Source: Spirochaetales bacterium
GTDB lineage: Bacteria > Spirochaetota > Spirochaetia > SZUA-6 > RPPD01
Direction: 5' to 3'
Length of the DNA: 39,702 bases
NCBI GenBank assembly: GCA_016929065.1
Contig: JAFGJO010000030.1
Location: forward strand, 1 to 39,702
This document shows positions 1-8,606 of the stretch, piece by piece. Under the pieces are notes generated by a model. The model made no database searches. It was not told the DNA's origin and saw only the letters and a program-made list of their open reading frames with translations. Numbering within the stretch: position 1 is the stretch's first letter; the number at the start of each line of letters is the position of its first letter. Position numbers and translations under genes: made by a program.

Positions 1-81
1 GGACTGGAATCCTTATTTTTGCTGTTCACAGATCTTTTACGAGATTTTGGTGCTGGGGGGAGAGTAGGTCGTTGCCAGGCT
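1..81 (+). rRNA. 5S rRNA, 3' part (window edge)
   Basis: Positions 55-80 read as the conserved 3' end of bacterial 5S rRNA: a GGGAGAGTAGGTCGTTGCCA-type stretch closing in CAGGC, directly followed by a T run at 81-87 that could terminate transcription. A CACAG near 27-31 fits the loop region, but the middle part (1-50) matches the usual 5S consensus poorly, and the 5' part lies outside the window. It may be a divergent or degraded 5S gene. An rRNA operon would lie to the left. Confidence 0.5.
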
Positions 82-227
82 TTTTTTGTCTTTATTATTA
101 ATTTCAAGTTTAAAATAAGCATAAAAAATCTGTAAAATTCAATTCCTCATGCTGAAAAGATTATTTTGAATAAAAAAATATTCATAAATATTTTGTAACA
201 AAATTATTGAAAAGGTGTTATATTTAT

Positions 228-341
228 AGAAGGCAAGGCTAATTGAAACGATTATTGGAGTAAGTTTTCCTCCTTTCCTTGCTCCATATAACTAATCGAA
301 GTAGAGCCCCCCGCATTTATGTGGGGGGTTTCTTTTTTTTT
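228..341 (+). ncRNA. Candidate structured small RNA with its own terminator
   Basis: No reading frame of note is present between the 5S-like tail and position 390, but this stretch folds well. GGCAAGG (about 232-238) can pair with CCTTGCT (about 278-284), and the alternative CGATTA (about 249) pairs with TAATCG (about 293-298), with GGAG/CTCC inside. The region ends in a strong intrinsic terminator (307-341). Upstream is AT-rich with TATATT and TATAGA as possible -10 boxes, but no convincing -35. It resembles no RNA family I recognise. It could also be a leader of the gene at 390, but the terminator argues for an independent transcript. Confidence 0.35.
307..341 (+). terminator. Rho-independent terminator
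   Basis: Six C (307-312) pair with six G (323-328) around a short loop, extended by CAT/ATG pairing, followed by a run of T (329-341). It closes the candidate small RNA and insulates the gene at 390. Confidence 0.8.
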
Positions 342-389
342 ATCCCGGAGGATCTTCCATAAATATGGAATATTGCATACAATTCTGTT

Positions 390-1184
390 ATGTCAAAAAT
401 AAAAATACTTGTGAATTGTCCGATTCCAATAGAGTTCAAAGCCGCAAAAAATGTCTTTTCTGCGCAGGACACCGGGAAACTGAATGGCTGTAAAATAGCT
501 GAAAAGGAAGAAAAGAATTACTATCTGTTTATCGTTCAATCCGGTCCGGGAAAAACAAGGACAGCACAGGCTGTAACCTCGCTTATTATGGAGAAAAACC
601 CGGATCTCATTATTGATACAGGAACCTGTGCAGGGATCCAGCCCGGACTTTCTGTCGGTGATATGATCATCGGTAAAAAATGCATTGAATTTGATATTTC
701 AGGATATGGTATTCCGGTAAAAAGAATTAAAGAAATGGAACTGGTTTCACTTTTTCATTTTTTACCATCCGGAACGAGAGATATACTGCTCCAAACCGCT
801 TTGGGAGCAGCACAGCAGGAAGGGTATTCTGTATATTCAGGCTTTCAGGCGTGCGGTGAATTCCTTATCAATTCAAACTCGTTGCGGGAGAAATTGTATG
901 AATTATTTCATGTCTCCGGCTCCAATTGGGAAACAGCGGGGGTGTTTATCAGTGCTTTACGCAGCCAGATCCCTGTATTCAGTCTGCGGGTTATCTCCGA
1001 CATGGGAAATAAAAATGCACTTCGGGAATTTCTGGCCAATGCAAAAAAATGTTCCATGGATCTCTACAATTTTTTGAAAATACTCATTGAAAATGGCTGG
1101 AGCAACACCATTGTGGAAGAATGGAAAAAATTGCCCGATTCGGTCCGCCAAAAAGCACCCAAGACTGTCCTGCCGGGGCAGTAA
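390..1184 (+). CDS. MTA/SAH nucleosidase- or futalosine hydrolase-like protein
   Basis: This is a nucleoside phosphorylase/nucleosidase-superfamily protein (264 aa; such nucleosidases are usually 220-270). The family removes the base from 5'-methylthioadenosine, S-adenosylhomocysteine or (amino)futalosine in the cytosol. Visible signatures are E15 in the N-terminal strand motif (NCPIPIEF), the TGTCAGIQPGLSVGD loop (about 77-91), the E181 region (NWETAG) where the family has its ribose-binding Glu, and D204 in the ISD motif that protonates the base. The substrate cannot be decided from sequence: futalosine would imply the menaquinone pathway. No Shine-Dalgarno lies in range of the ATG. A TACAAT box ends six bases before the start, so the mRNA may be leaderless. 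The gene is transcribed like the following pcm-cheW pair but separated from it by about 100 bp. Confidence 0.75.
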   Translation: MSKIKILVNCPIPIEFKAAKNVFSAQDTGKLNGCKIAEKEEKNYYLFIVQSGPGKTRTAQAVTSLIMEKNPDLIIDTGTCAGIQPGLSVGDMIIGKKCIEFDISGYGIPVKRIKEMELVSLFHFLPSGTRDILLQTALGAAQQEGYSVYSGFQACGEFLINSNSLREKLYELFHVSGSNWETAGVFISALRSQIPVFSLRVISDMGNKNALREFLANAKKCSMDLYNFLKILIENGWSNTIVEEWKKLPDSVRQKAPKTVLPGQ

Positions 1185-1288
1185 AAATAATAGATATCCA
1201 TGCTGCTGCATTCATAAAATTGTGTTGATGTTTTAAAAGAGAGACATTAGAATCTTAAGTAAGCGTAAAATACTGGCGGGAAATAGTA

Positions 1289-1936
1289 GTGAAGGTCGTT
1301 TATCCAAAAAATACTCAGGCTGAACATATGGTCCTTACTCAGTGCAAACGGCGGGGAATACATGATGCCCGTGTGCTAGAAGTGATGAGTTGTGTCCCGA
1401 GGCATCTGTTCATTTCCGGAAAAAGCCGTGATCTTGCATATGGCGATTTCCCGGTACCGATTGGGCATGACCAGACGATTTCGCAGCCATATATTGTCGC
1501 CTATATGACGCAGGCTCTGGAATTACGTGGATCAGAACGGATACTTGAAGTGGGGACTGGGAGCGGGTATCAAACTGCGATGTTGGCAGAATTGGCATCT
1601 GAAGTATTTACTGTTGAAATAGTGGATTCACTGCTGAAACAGTCCAAACAGCTGTTATCCGCCTGCGGGTATAAGAATATCCAGTTTTTAAACGGTGATG
1701 GAAAGCGGGGATGGCCGGAACATGCACCGTTTGACCGGGTAATCGTGACCGCGGCTGCATCGAGCATTCCATTTGCATTGAAGAATCAATTGGCAGATAA
1801 TAGTCTTATGGTGATTCCTGTCGGAGATTACAGGGAAATTCAGGAGTTACAGGTGTTACGGAAAGTGGGGCGGGACTTTCTGAAGGAAGAGAGTATCGGG
1901 TGCAGATTCGTACCGCTTGTTGACAATAAGGCATAA
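1289..1936 (+). CDS. pcm: Protein-L-isoaspartate O-methyltransferase
   Basis: This SAM-dependent enzyme methylates isoaspartyl residues in aged proteins so that they can be repaired. The 215 aa length is typical. The family signature GHDQTISQPYIVAYM is present at about 57-71, followed by SAM motif I (LEVGTGSGYQTA, about 84-95) and the post-motif acidic strand (VFTVEIV). The start is a GTG preceded by GGCGGGA at suitable spacing. The stop lies 19 bp before the cheW start, so the two are probably co-transcribed. Pairing pcm with a chemotaxis adaptor is not an obvious functional link. Confidence 0.93.
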   Translation: MKVVYPKNTQAEHMVLTQCKRRGIHDARVLEVMSCVPRHLFISGKSRDLAYGDFPVPIGHDQTISQPYIVAYMTQALELRGSERILEVGTGSGYQTAMLAELASEVFTVEIVDSLLKQSKQLLSACGYKNIQFLNGDGKRGWPEHAPFDRVIVTAAASSIPFALKNQLADNSLMVIPVGDYREIQELQVLRKVGRDFLKEESIGCRFVPLVDNKA

Positions 1937-1955
1937 TCAAGGAGGCGTGGTCTTT

Positions 1956-2432
1956 ATGGAAAAAACCGGTGTAATGCAGGTGGTCACTTTTCAACTTGGA
2001 CAGGAAATATATGCAATAGATATAATGGACGTAAAACGGATTGTCGGAAAACGTGAAGTACGTGAAATACCCAATGCTCCTCCTTATGTCGAGGGAATTT
2101 TGAATCTTCGGGGACAGGTCACGCCCATTATCAATCTGCATAAGCGCTTTTATTTTGACAGTGCAGATCTTGGCGAAGATGAGGAATTACTCAGCGGATA
2201 TGTCATTCTTCAGATTTCAGAGATGATTTTGGGGATTATGATTGACAAAATACTCAGAGTAGTTACAATTGACGCAAAACATATTCAACCACCACCCCAG
2301 ATGATTTCCGGGATTGGGGTTGAGTATATTGACGGTGTGGTGAATGATGAAGGCTCGTATATCATCATTCTCGATATCAGGAAGCTTTTTAATCCCAAAG
2401 AACTGCATCAGCTGACGGTGATGCAGAAATAG
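1956..2432 (+). CDS. cheW: Chemotaxis adaptor protein CheW
   Basis: CheW couples methyl-accepting chemoreceptors to the histidine kinase CheA. The protein is a single CheW domain of 158 aa. The diagnostic stretch is GILNLRGQVTPIINL (about 51-65), with a preceding acidic YAIDIMDVKRI strand and the C-terminal GSYIIILDIRKLF segment. An in-frame earlier start exists at 1917, but the ATG at 1956 follows a clear GGAGG (1941-1945), so I take it as the start. It sits behind pcm and ahead of a DegT-family gene. A 15-bp hairpin follows the stop codon. Confidence 0.95.
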   Translation: MEKTGVMQVVTFQLGQEIYAIDIMDVKRIVGKREVREIPNAPPYVEGILNLRGQVTPIINLHKRFYFDSADLGEDEELLSGYVILQISEMILGIMIDKILRVVTIDAKHIQPPPQMISGIGVEYIDGVVNDEGSYIIILDIRKLFNPKELHQLTVMQK

Positions 2433-2475
2433 CAGGTAAACGAAAAAATATTTTCAATTACCTGTCAAAATCCGG

Positions 2476-2515
2476 AAAGCAGTTGAAAAATCTCTATCAG
2501 TTTTTCAACTGCTTT
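2476..2515. terminator. 15-bp perfect hairpin after cheW, touching the next promoter
   Basis: Positions 2476-2490 and 2501-2515 are perfect reverse complements around a 10-nt loop. The right arm runs straight into TATAAT at 2515-2520, a likely -10 box for the gene starting at 2534. The right arm ends in only TTT, so as a terminator it is imperfect. It could equally be an operator. Confidence 0.55.
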
Positions 2516-2533
2516 ATAATGTGAGAAATAACG

Positions 2534-3559
2534 ATGATGATTCCTCTTGTAAAACCAACGCTTCGGCGTAAAGATATGGATGCTGTATTGACCTGTATGG
2601 TCTCTGACAGGGTGACCAGCGGCCCATTTCTGGAAGATTTTGTAAAGCTCGCAGCTGCGTTCACAAAAACTGCCGGTGGTATTGGTTTGTGCAGTTATGT
2701 CTCTTCCATTCTCTGCGCATTTGAAATATTGGAACTTGTTTCAGGTGATTCTGTCATTATATCACCGCTTGCTCCTTCGGTGTATATGTCTGCATTCAAA
2801 CAAAAAGGAATTCAGCCGATATTCTGCGATGTTGATCCGCATTCAGGACTCTTGTTGCCTGCTGATGTGGAACCATTACTTGAACAAAAACCAAAAGCTA
2901 TCATCCTGCATCATTCTCTGGGGTATATTCATGATCTGGATCGTTTTTCCGCGATGGAAATTCCCCTTATCGAGGATATTACCCAGTCATTGGGCGGCAT
3001 GTGGAACAATATGCCGGTCGGAAGCTTTGGGACGGTTTCCCTGTGCTCATTGTCAGAGGAAAATCTGATTACCGGCGGAGGCGGGGGGCTGCTGCTGGTG
3101 AAAAAACGTCAGCATATCCAGGTATTGAAACGGGTCCTGGAATCAACATCAGAATATGTCCAGTTGTTTGATTTGAACGCTGCGGTGGCCTATTCCCAGA
3201 TGCGGGAACTTGAAACATTCCTGTCAATTCGCAAGGAATACGCATCAGTTTTTTTCTCTGCCCTGCAGAGATCACGTCATTCCATTCTTGTTCAGGCTGA
3301 ACCGGGTGAACAGGTACCCTATTCTTTCCCCATCTGTGTCGAAACAAGCATGAAGGATGTCCGTCAGTTTGCAAAAAAGAAAGGCATTGATACACACGCT
3401 GCATTTAACGAGAGCCTGATTACCATGGATGATGAAATTTACAATAAATATCCCAATGCGAAATCCCTGCTTCTGCGCTGTGTATTGTTTCCGCTGTATC
3501 CGACCCTGGGGAAGAAAAATGCTGCGCATATTGCCAAAGTGCTCTCTGCCTTGCCCTGA
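2534..3559 (+). CDS. DegT/DnrJ/EryC1-family protein lacking the PLP lysine
   Basis: The fold is that of the sugar aminotransferases that use PLP to aminate nucleotide-sugar ketones (family 360-400 aa; here 341). The PLP-stacking region IEDITQSLGG (about 147-155, with D148 and Q151) is intact, and the loop that normally carries the Schiff-base lysine is recognisable just before a Gly-rich GGGGG. In that loop the SxxPTKN pattern reads CSLSEEN, placing Glu176 where Lys is expected. The protein is therefore probably not a classical aminotransferase. It may be a dehydratase-like variant (ColD has His there), a PLP-independent protein, or a non-catalytic binding protein. No strong Shine-Dalgarno is seen before ATGATG. 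Confidence 0.8.
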   Translation: MMIPLVKPTLRRKDMDAVLTCMVSDRVTSGPFLEDFVKLAAAFTKTAGGIGLCSYVSSILCAFEILELVSGDSVIISPLAPSVYMSAFKQKGIQPIFCDVDPHSGLLLPADVEPLLEQKPKAIILHHSLGYIHDLDRFSAMEIPLIEDITQSLGGMWNNMPVGSFGTVSLCSLSEENLITGGGGGLLLVKKRQHIQVLKRVLESTSEYVQLFDLNAAVAYSQMRELETFLSIRKEYASVFFSALQRSRHSILVQAEPGEQVPYSFPICVETSMKDVRQFAKKKGIDTHAAFNESLITMDDEIYNKYPNAKSLLLRCVLFPLYPTLGKKNAAHIAKVLSALP

Positions 3560-3574
3560 CCACCTTGTTTTTTG

Positions 3575-4663
3575 TTATTCAGTATTTTTCTCCAGCACTG
3601 CCCGGGTGCGGGGAAGATATTCAGGCAGCTCTTTTTGAATAAAATCAACGAGCTGTTCGCGAATTTCACACCGCAGATCCCAAAGTGCCGGGCCGTCAGC
3701 TGCACTCACCAGACAGCGCAGTTCAAGTGTGTGTTCTTTTGCATCGGTAACCTGCAGATTGCAGACCTTTTTGTCCCACCGCGGGTTATTATTCACCAGT
3801 TCTTGCAGTTTTTTCCTTATTTTTGGAACAGGAATGCTATAGTCTGCATAAATAAATACTGTACCCAGTAAATCCGCAGATTCCCGGGTCCAGTTCTGGA
3901 ACGGGTGTTCTATAAAATAGGTTATGGGCAGGATCAGGCGGCGAAGGTCCCAAACCCGGACAACGACATAGGTGAGGGTGATTTCTTCAATCCAGCCCCA
4001 TTCATTTTCTACAATCACCACATCATCAATCCTGATGGGCTGGGTAAAGGCAATCTGAAACCCGGCAAAAATGGTGGCGATGGATCGTTGAGCGGCAAAT
4101 CCGATTACTATTCCCACGACTCCGGCTGATGCCAGTAATGTGGTCCCCAAATTGCTGATTTCCTTGAATTGCAGCAGAATTACTGCAGCAGCGACCAGAA
4201 TTATAACAATCGAGATAAATCGTTTTATAAAATGCATCTGAGTGTGGATTTTTCTGGACTGAAGATTGTCTTTTACATTCATATCATATTTGTGTTTGAT
4301 AAAATCCTCAAACACGGAGAGAAGTTTAATCATGATCCATGAAAAAGAAATGATAAACAAAGAGCTGTTGATATTTTGAAACCAGATGATAAATTCTTTG
4401 GGAAGTTCGGTGTACGGAATCACAATCGAGATAACAAAAAGGGGCCCAAGCAGGCGAAAAGGATTTTTCATGTACTTGAGGATAATATTATCCAGTACAG
4501 TAACCGTGTGTCTGGAAATCTGACGGATGATTTTTAACAGGAGGAATTGGCCGATGATGCCGATGAGGATCGACAACAGGATTACCCCGATTGCGATCCC
4601 GTAGTTGGGCCATTTTGAAGTAAATTCTTCGGAAGCAAAGAAAGCAATGAAATTGTCAAACAT
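3575..4663 (-). CDS. MscS-family mechanosensitive channel
   Basis: This is a small-conductance mechanosensitive ion channel that releases solutes at the inner membrane on hypo-osmotic shock. The 362-aa protein has three or four N-terminal hydrophobic segments (about 18-45, 60-80, 90-115, 140-165) and the pore-lining helix with small residues (TLLASAGVVGIVIGFAAQ, about 175-192). A beta domain follows (QPIRIDDVVIVENEWGWIEEI), then a soluble C-terminal domain. A good AAGGAGG lies 6-12 bases before the ATG. It is convergent with the DegT-family gene, with 15 bp between stops. It is longer than minimal MscS because of one extra N-terminal membrane pair, as in the YbdG-like branch. Confidence 0.88.
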   Translation of the reverse strand: MFDNFIAFFASEEFTSKWPNYGIAIGVILLSILIGIIGQFLLLKIIRQISRHTVTVLDNIILKYMKNPFRLLGPLFVISIVIPYTELPKEFIIWFQNINSSLFIISFSWIMIKLLSVFEDFIKHKYDMNVKDNLQSRKIHTQMHFIKRFISIVIILVAAAVILLQFKEISNLGTTLLASAGVVGIVIGFAAQRSIATIFAGFQIAFTQPIRIDDVVIVENEWGWIEEITLTYVVVRVWDLRRLILPITYFIEHPFQNWTRESADLLGTVFIYADYSIPVPKIRKKLQELVNNNPRWDKKVCNLQVTDAKEHTLELRCLVSAADGPALWDLRCEIREQLVDFIQKELPEYLPRTRAVLEKNTE

Positions 4664-4742
4664 GGATGCCTCCTTGTTGATTTGGTATGGGAAAAGTTAC
4701 ACCAGATAACCCGGTTTCTGCTGCACTTTGTTACGGTTGCAT

Positions 4743-4789
4743 TAAAAAGGCCGAATTATTCGTTTAAATACAAACGAATACTCCGGCCT
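4743..4789 (-). terminator. Rho-independent terminator for the small CxxC gene
   Basis: AGGCCG (4748-4753) pairs with CGGCCT (4784-4789), and an inner ATTCGTTT/AAACGAAT pair extends the stem. Read on the minus strand the hairpin is followed by TTTTT (4748-4744), as expected for termination downstream of the gene at 4885-5097. Confidence 0.7.
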
Positions 4790-4884
4790 GTCATAGCTTT
4801 TATCTAACAAAACAATGTGTAACTGATTCAGAGCGCAATCGAAACTTTCGGGTATACAAGCAGTACACCTTGAAAAGCAATTTA

Positions 4885-5097
4885 TTATTTACAAATTTTT
4901 CTCAGAGTATCTGTCAGTAATTTTTTATGATCCAGAAAAACGTATTTTTTCTTTGTCCGCATGGCGGTTGTTACTCGCTTTTCAAAATTTTCCTTGCAGG
5001 GAACACACATGGCTTTATCCAGCACCGTCACGTAATTAACATCCCTGTCCGCGTCCTTGATTTGTTTCCGGCATGAATCACAAATAATCGTTTGCAT
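4885..5097 (-). CDS. Small protein with two CxxC pairs (zinc-ribbon-like)
   Basis: A 70-aa basic protein of unknown role. Two pairs of cysteines (CDSC at 6-9 and CVPC at about 31-34) are spaced as in small zinc ribbons, followed by a Lys-rich C-terminal half. I do not recognise a named family. The ATG at 5097 is preferred over a TTG six bases upstream because AAAGGAG abuts that TTG but stands six bases from the ATG. It has its own terminator and is divergent from pncA. Confidence 0.6.
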   Translation of the reverse strand: MQTIICDSCRKQIKDADRDVNYVTVLDKAMCVPCKENFEKRVTTAMRTKKKYVFLDHKKLLTDTLRKICK

Positions 5098-5349
5098 ATA
5101 CAACTCCTTTATGGAAGAATTGTGTTTTTTATCAGGCAGCGAGAGATTTTATCTCAGTGCCAGTTGGGATCAATTACATGAATTCCCTACAATACATCCT
5201 GTTTGCACAGATGCATGAAAACACTATCAGAATGATTTTTACACTTTTATAGTAAACAATTTTGTGATACTTGTCGAGCCATCTTTATTTTTTTTTGTTT
5301 ACTTTACAGATAATTTTAAAAATTGTAATTTATAGGCAGCGAGGCATTA

Positions 5350-5988
5350 ATGAGTGTATTTGCTGACGAAACAACCGCGCTTTTGGTAATAGATGTTCAA
5401 AACGATTTTTGTCCCGGAGGAAGCCTGGCAGTAAGCCGGGGGGATGCTGTTATCCCGGTAATAAATACCATAAGCCCTCTTTTTTCCAATGTTGTTTTGA
5501 CGCAGGATTGGCATCCAGAGAATCATGCCTCTTTTGCCTCACAGCATTCCGGAAAAAAAGCCTTTGATGTCATTAATATCGCAGGAGTCCAGCAGGTTCT
5601 GTGGCCAGACCACTGTGTCAGTGGCTCCATGGGGGCAGATTTCCATCCCGGTCTCGATTCCTCCATTGCACGCATGATTATCAGAAAAGGGATTCATCAG
5701 CATATTGATTCCTATTCTGCGTTTTTCGAGAATGACCATGAAACTTCCACCGGTCTTCACGGGTACCTTCATGAGTTGGGGATTGTGACTGTTGTCCTTG
5801 CCGGCCTGGCGACGGATTTTTGTGTATATTATTCAGCCGTCGATGCGGTGAAAATGGGATACCGTGTTATAGTGATTTTGGACGCAGTCGCAGGCATTGA
5901 TGTTCCGGAAGGTTCAGTGAAAAAAGCAATAGCTGAAATGACAAACATGGGTGTGATATGCATTAATTCCGGGGAAATTGCATCATGA
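5350..5988 (+). CDS. pncA: Nicotinamidase
   Basis: The enzyme hydrolyses nicotinamide to nicotinate and ammonia in the NAD salvage pathway. It is a 212-aa isochorismatase-fold cysteine hydrolase. The catalytic triad is visible as D15 (LLVIDVQNDFCPGGSL), K113 (IIRKGIH) and C158 (ATDFCVYY), and metal ligands as D53 and H55 (QDWHPENH) plus H88 (WPDHC). The stop codon overlaps the pncB start (ATGA at 5985-5988), so the next step is translationally coupled. A GCGAGG stretch precedes the ATG. The upstream 250 bp is AT-rich, with a possible TTTACA / TAATTT promoter about 40 bp before the start. Confidence 0.95.
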   Translation: MSVFADETTALLVIDVQNDFCPGGSLAVSRGDAVIPVINTISPLFSNVVLTQDWHPENHASFASQHSGKKAFDVINIAGVQQVLWPDHCVSGSMGADFHPGLDSSIARMIIRKGIHQHIDSYSAFFENDHETSTGLHGYLHELGIVTVVLAGLATDFCVYYSAVDAVKMGYRVIVILDAVAGIDVPEGSVKKAIAEMTNMGVICINSGEIAS

Positions 5989-7424
5989 TTTCTCCGGGAG
6001 GTTTATTCACGGATTTCTATGAATTGACAATGGCACAGGGCTATATGCTGCAGAACCACAATCCGGGGGTTGTCTTTGACATGTTTTTCAGACGTCCTCC
6101 CTTCGGCAGCGGATTTACTATTTTTGCAGGGTTGCAGCCTGTATTGGAGAGTATAGAAAAGTTTTCTTTCACAAAAGAAGATTGTGAATATTTGCGAAGC
6201 CTCGGTGTTTTCCAGGAGACATTTCTGGAATATTTGCTGGAATTCCGGTTTACCGGTAATATATGGGCATGTGATGAGGGGACGGTGGTGTTTCCCAATG
6301 AACCCATTATCAGGATTGAGGCAAATCTCTGTGAAGCGCAGCTCATCGAGAGTCTGGTACTCAATACCATAAATTTTCAGACACTCATCGCCACAAAGAC
6401 AGCACGGATCTGTCTGGCTGCGCGAGGAAAACAAATTCTCGAGTTTGGTATGCGGCGTGCGCAGGGGAAAGACGGGGCGTTTTCCGCAACCCGGGCAGCA
6501 TTTATTGGCGGGGCAGAGGCCACATCAAATACATACGCGGGTAAAAATCTTGATATTCCAGTCCGAGGCACAATGGCTCATTCCTGGATAATGTCATATA
6601 CATCAGAACTGGAAGCATTTCGGAAATATGCTGAGCTGTATCCTGATTCTTCGGTCTTTCTCATGGACACTTATGATACCCTGGAAAGTGGTCTGAAAAA
6701 TGCGGTCATTGTCGGAAAAGAATTGATAAAGAAGGGCATTACACGCTTCGGTGTGCGGCTGGATTCCGGAGACCTTGAATATCTGAGCAAGGAAGTCAGA
6801 AAGGCGATGGATGATGCCGGGCTTCATGATGCTTTTATTGTTGTGTCAAATGAGCTGTCAGAAGAAATTATACAGCAGCTGGTCGTAAGAAAATCGCCGA
6901 TCGATATCTGGGGAGTGGGAACAAATCTTGTCACAGCAAAAGATGATCCTGCGCTCACCGGCGTTTACAAGCTGGCGGAAATTGACCAGGGGGGAATACA
7001 GCAACCGGTCATGAAAATATCAAATAACCCCGAAAAGATGACAAATCCGGGCAGAAAACAGGTGTTCAGGTTTCTTGATGCAGAAAAAAAACCATTGGCC
7101 GATTTGATTGCCCTTGAAGATGAACATATACAGGAATCTGTGAAGTACCGGTTTTATCATCCATTGTATGAGTATTCCCATTTTGATATAGAAGGTGCGG
7201 AGGTTCGGCCCCTGTTGTCCTGTGTTATGAAAAAGGGCATTGCGGAAAAACCCTGTGTACCGCTTCATGAAATACAGCATTACGTAAAATCCCAACTGGG
7301 CATGCTTGATCAGACATATACCAGGCTTCTGAATCCGCACGAATACAAAGTTTCTTTGTCTGAACAATTAAAAACACTTAAAGTAAATTTAATTTTAAAC
7401 GCGGCAAAAAAAGGAGCTGTCTGA
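5985..7424 (+). CDS. pncB: Nicotinate phosphoribosyltransferase
   Basis: It converts nicotinate and PRPP to nicotinate mononucleotide, the step after PncA in Preiss-Handler salvage. The 479 aa length suits the long bacterial form. Family landmarks are the N-terminal TDFYELTMAQGY (about 9-20), FEFGMRRAQGKDGAFSATRA-like loop (about 150-170), the GT(M)AHSW active-site segment (about 195-201) and the FGVRLDSGDL phosphate-binding strand (about 251-260). It overlaps pncA by four bases and the next gene by one (TGATG at 7422-7426), making a tight three-gene unit. Confidence 0.95.
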   Translation: MISPGGLFTDFYELTMAQGYMLQNHNPGVVFDMFFRRPPFGSGFTIFAGLQPVLESIEKFSFTKEDCEYLRSLGVFQETFLEYLLEFRFTGNIWACDEGTVVFPNEPIIRIEANLCEAQLIESLVLNTINFQTLIATKTARICLAARGKQILEFGMRRAQGKDGAFSATRAAFIGGAEATSNTYAGKNLDIPVRGTMAHSWIMSYTSELEAFRKYAELYPDSSVFLMDTYDTLESGLKNAVIVGKELIKKGITRFGVRLDSGDLEYLSKEVRKAMDDAGLHDAFIVVSNELSEEIIQQLVVRKSPIDIWGVGTNLVTAKDDPALTGVYKLAEIDQGGIQQPVMKISNNPEKMTNPGRKQVFRFLDAEKKPLADLIALEDEHIQESVKYRFYHPLYEYSHFDIEGAEVRPLLSCVMKKGIAEKPCVPLHEIQHYVKSQLGMLDQTYTRLLNPHEYKVSLSEQLKTLKVNLILNAAKKGAV

Positions 7425-8533
7425 TGAATAAAGTTTCATGGAGTGGCGGTACTATTGGCGATCAGAACGGCCGTTGTTTTATCGTTGCAGAAGCCGGAAC
7501 AGCCCACAGGGGAGACAAAGAGAAAGCATATGCACTGGCGGATGCGGCAAAACGGGCCGGTGCGGATTGTGTGAAGTTTCAGATTGTATTTGCAGATGAG
7601 ATTGTTCATCCTGCTGCGGGATCAATTCCGTTACCGGGCGGCGACGTCCCCATATATCAGCAGTTCAAACAGCTGGAGAAGGATTTTGACTTTTATGAAG
7701 ATATTCAAAAATATTGTTCAACGAAAGGTATATTGTTTCTCTGTTCGGTCTTTGGTGAAAAAAGCGCATCGCTGTATCAACGTTTACAACCGTGGGCAGT
7801 AAAGATTGCTTCACCTGAATTGAATCATTATCCGCTTCTTGAACAGGTTTCTGGCTGGCATTGCCCGGTGCTTTTATCAACAGGAGTATCAACGCTTGAG
7901 GATATAAAAAAAGCACTCGTGGTGGTAAAAAAGAATGTTCTGTTGTTTCACTGTATTACCAGTTATCCTGCCCGGGAGGAAGAATATAACATCAGAGTGG
8001 TTTCAAAACTGCGAAGCATCTTTGGTATTCCGGTAGGGGTATCAGACCATTCAAATGATCCGCTTCTGGTTCCCGGCTGCGCAGTGCTGGAAAACGCAGC
8101 TGCAATTGAAAAACATTTAACTTTGTCGAGAAAAAACTCCGGTTTGGATGATCCGATTGCGCTCGAAGAAACAGATTTTAAAACTATGGTTGAGGGAATC
8201 AGGTATCTTGAATCAATGGAACCTGCTGCTGCCCGGCACTTTCTGAACCAACGATATGGAGAACAACGGGTAGAGGCTGTCATGGGTACGGGTGAAAAAC
8301 ATCTCGCTCCTGGAGAGGCGGCAAATTACACGACAACAAAGCGGTCGATAATGGCAATATCCGATATTCAGGCAGGCGAGCTCATTTTGCCACAGAACAT
8401 TGCCCTGCTGCGCAGCGAAAAAAATATCGCACCCGGCTTGTCCCCGGATAATTTTAAGCATATAATTGGAAAAAGAGCACAAAAAAAGATACATTCGGGG
8501 AAGGGAATCGACTGGGAAGATATTGTTTCCTGA
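7424..8533 (+). CDS. NeuB-family sialic/pseudaminic acid-type synthase
   Basis: The NeuB family condenses phosphoenolpyruvate with an N-acyl hexosamine to give nine-carbon acidic sugars used in surface glycans or flagellin decoration. The 369-aa protein has the TIM barrel (about 15-285) with FIVAEAGTAHRGD, GADCVKFQ and the late IEKHLTL motif. A C-terminal SAF/antifreeze-like domain (about 300-369) carries KRSIMAISDIQAGELI. The length fits the family (about 340-370). The start overlaps the pncB stop. Partner genes for sugar nucleotide synthesis (neuA, neuC type) are not in the window, so the exact sugar is unknown. Its coupling to NAD salvage is unexplained. Confidence 0.85.
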   Translation: MNKVSWSGGTIGDQNGRCFIVAEAGTAHRGDKEKAYALADAAKRAGADCVKFQIVFADEIVHPAAGSIPLPGGDVPIYQQFKQLEKDFDFYEDIQKYCSTKGILFLCSVFGEKSASLYQRLQPWAVKIASPELNHYPLLEQVSGWHCPVLLSTGVSTLEDIKKALVVVKKNVLLFHCITSYPAREEEYNIRVVSKLRSIFGIPVGVSDHSNDPLLVPGCAVLENAAAIEKHLTLSRKNSGLDDPIALEETDFKTMVEGIRYLESMEPAAARHFLNQRYGEQRVEAVMGTGEKHLAPGEAANYTTTKRSIMAISDIQAGELILPQNIALLRSEKNIAPGLSPDNFKHIIGKRAQKKIHSGKGIDWEDIVS

Positions 8534-8606
8534 ACCATTTTAAAATCTGACAAAAAAAACTTCCATATTGCCAAATGACTTGACCTACACAACGGGAGGC
8601 AATAGT

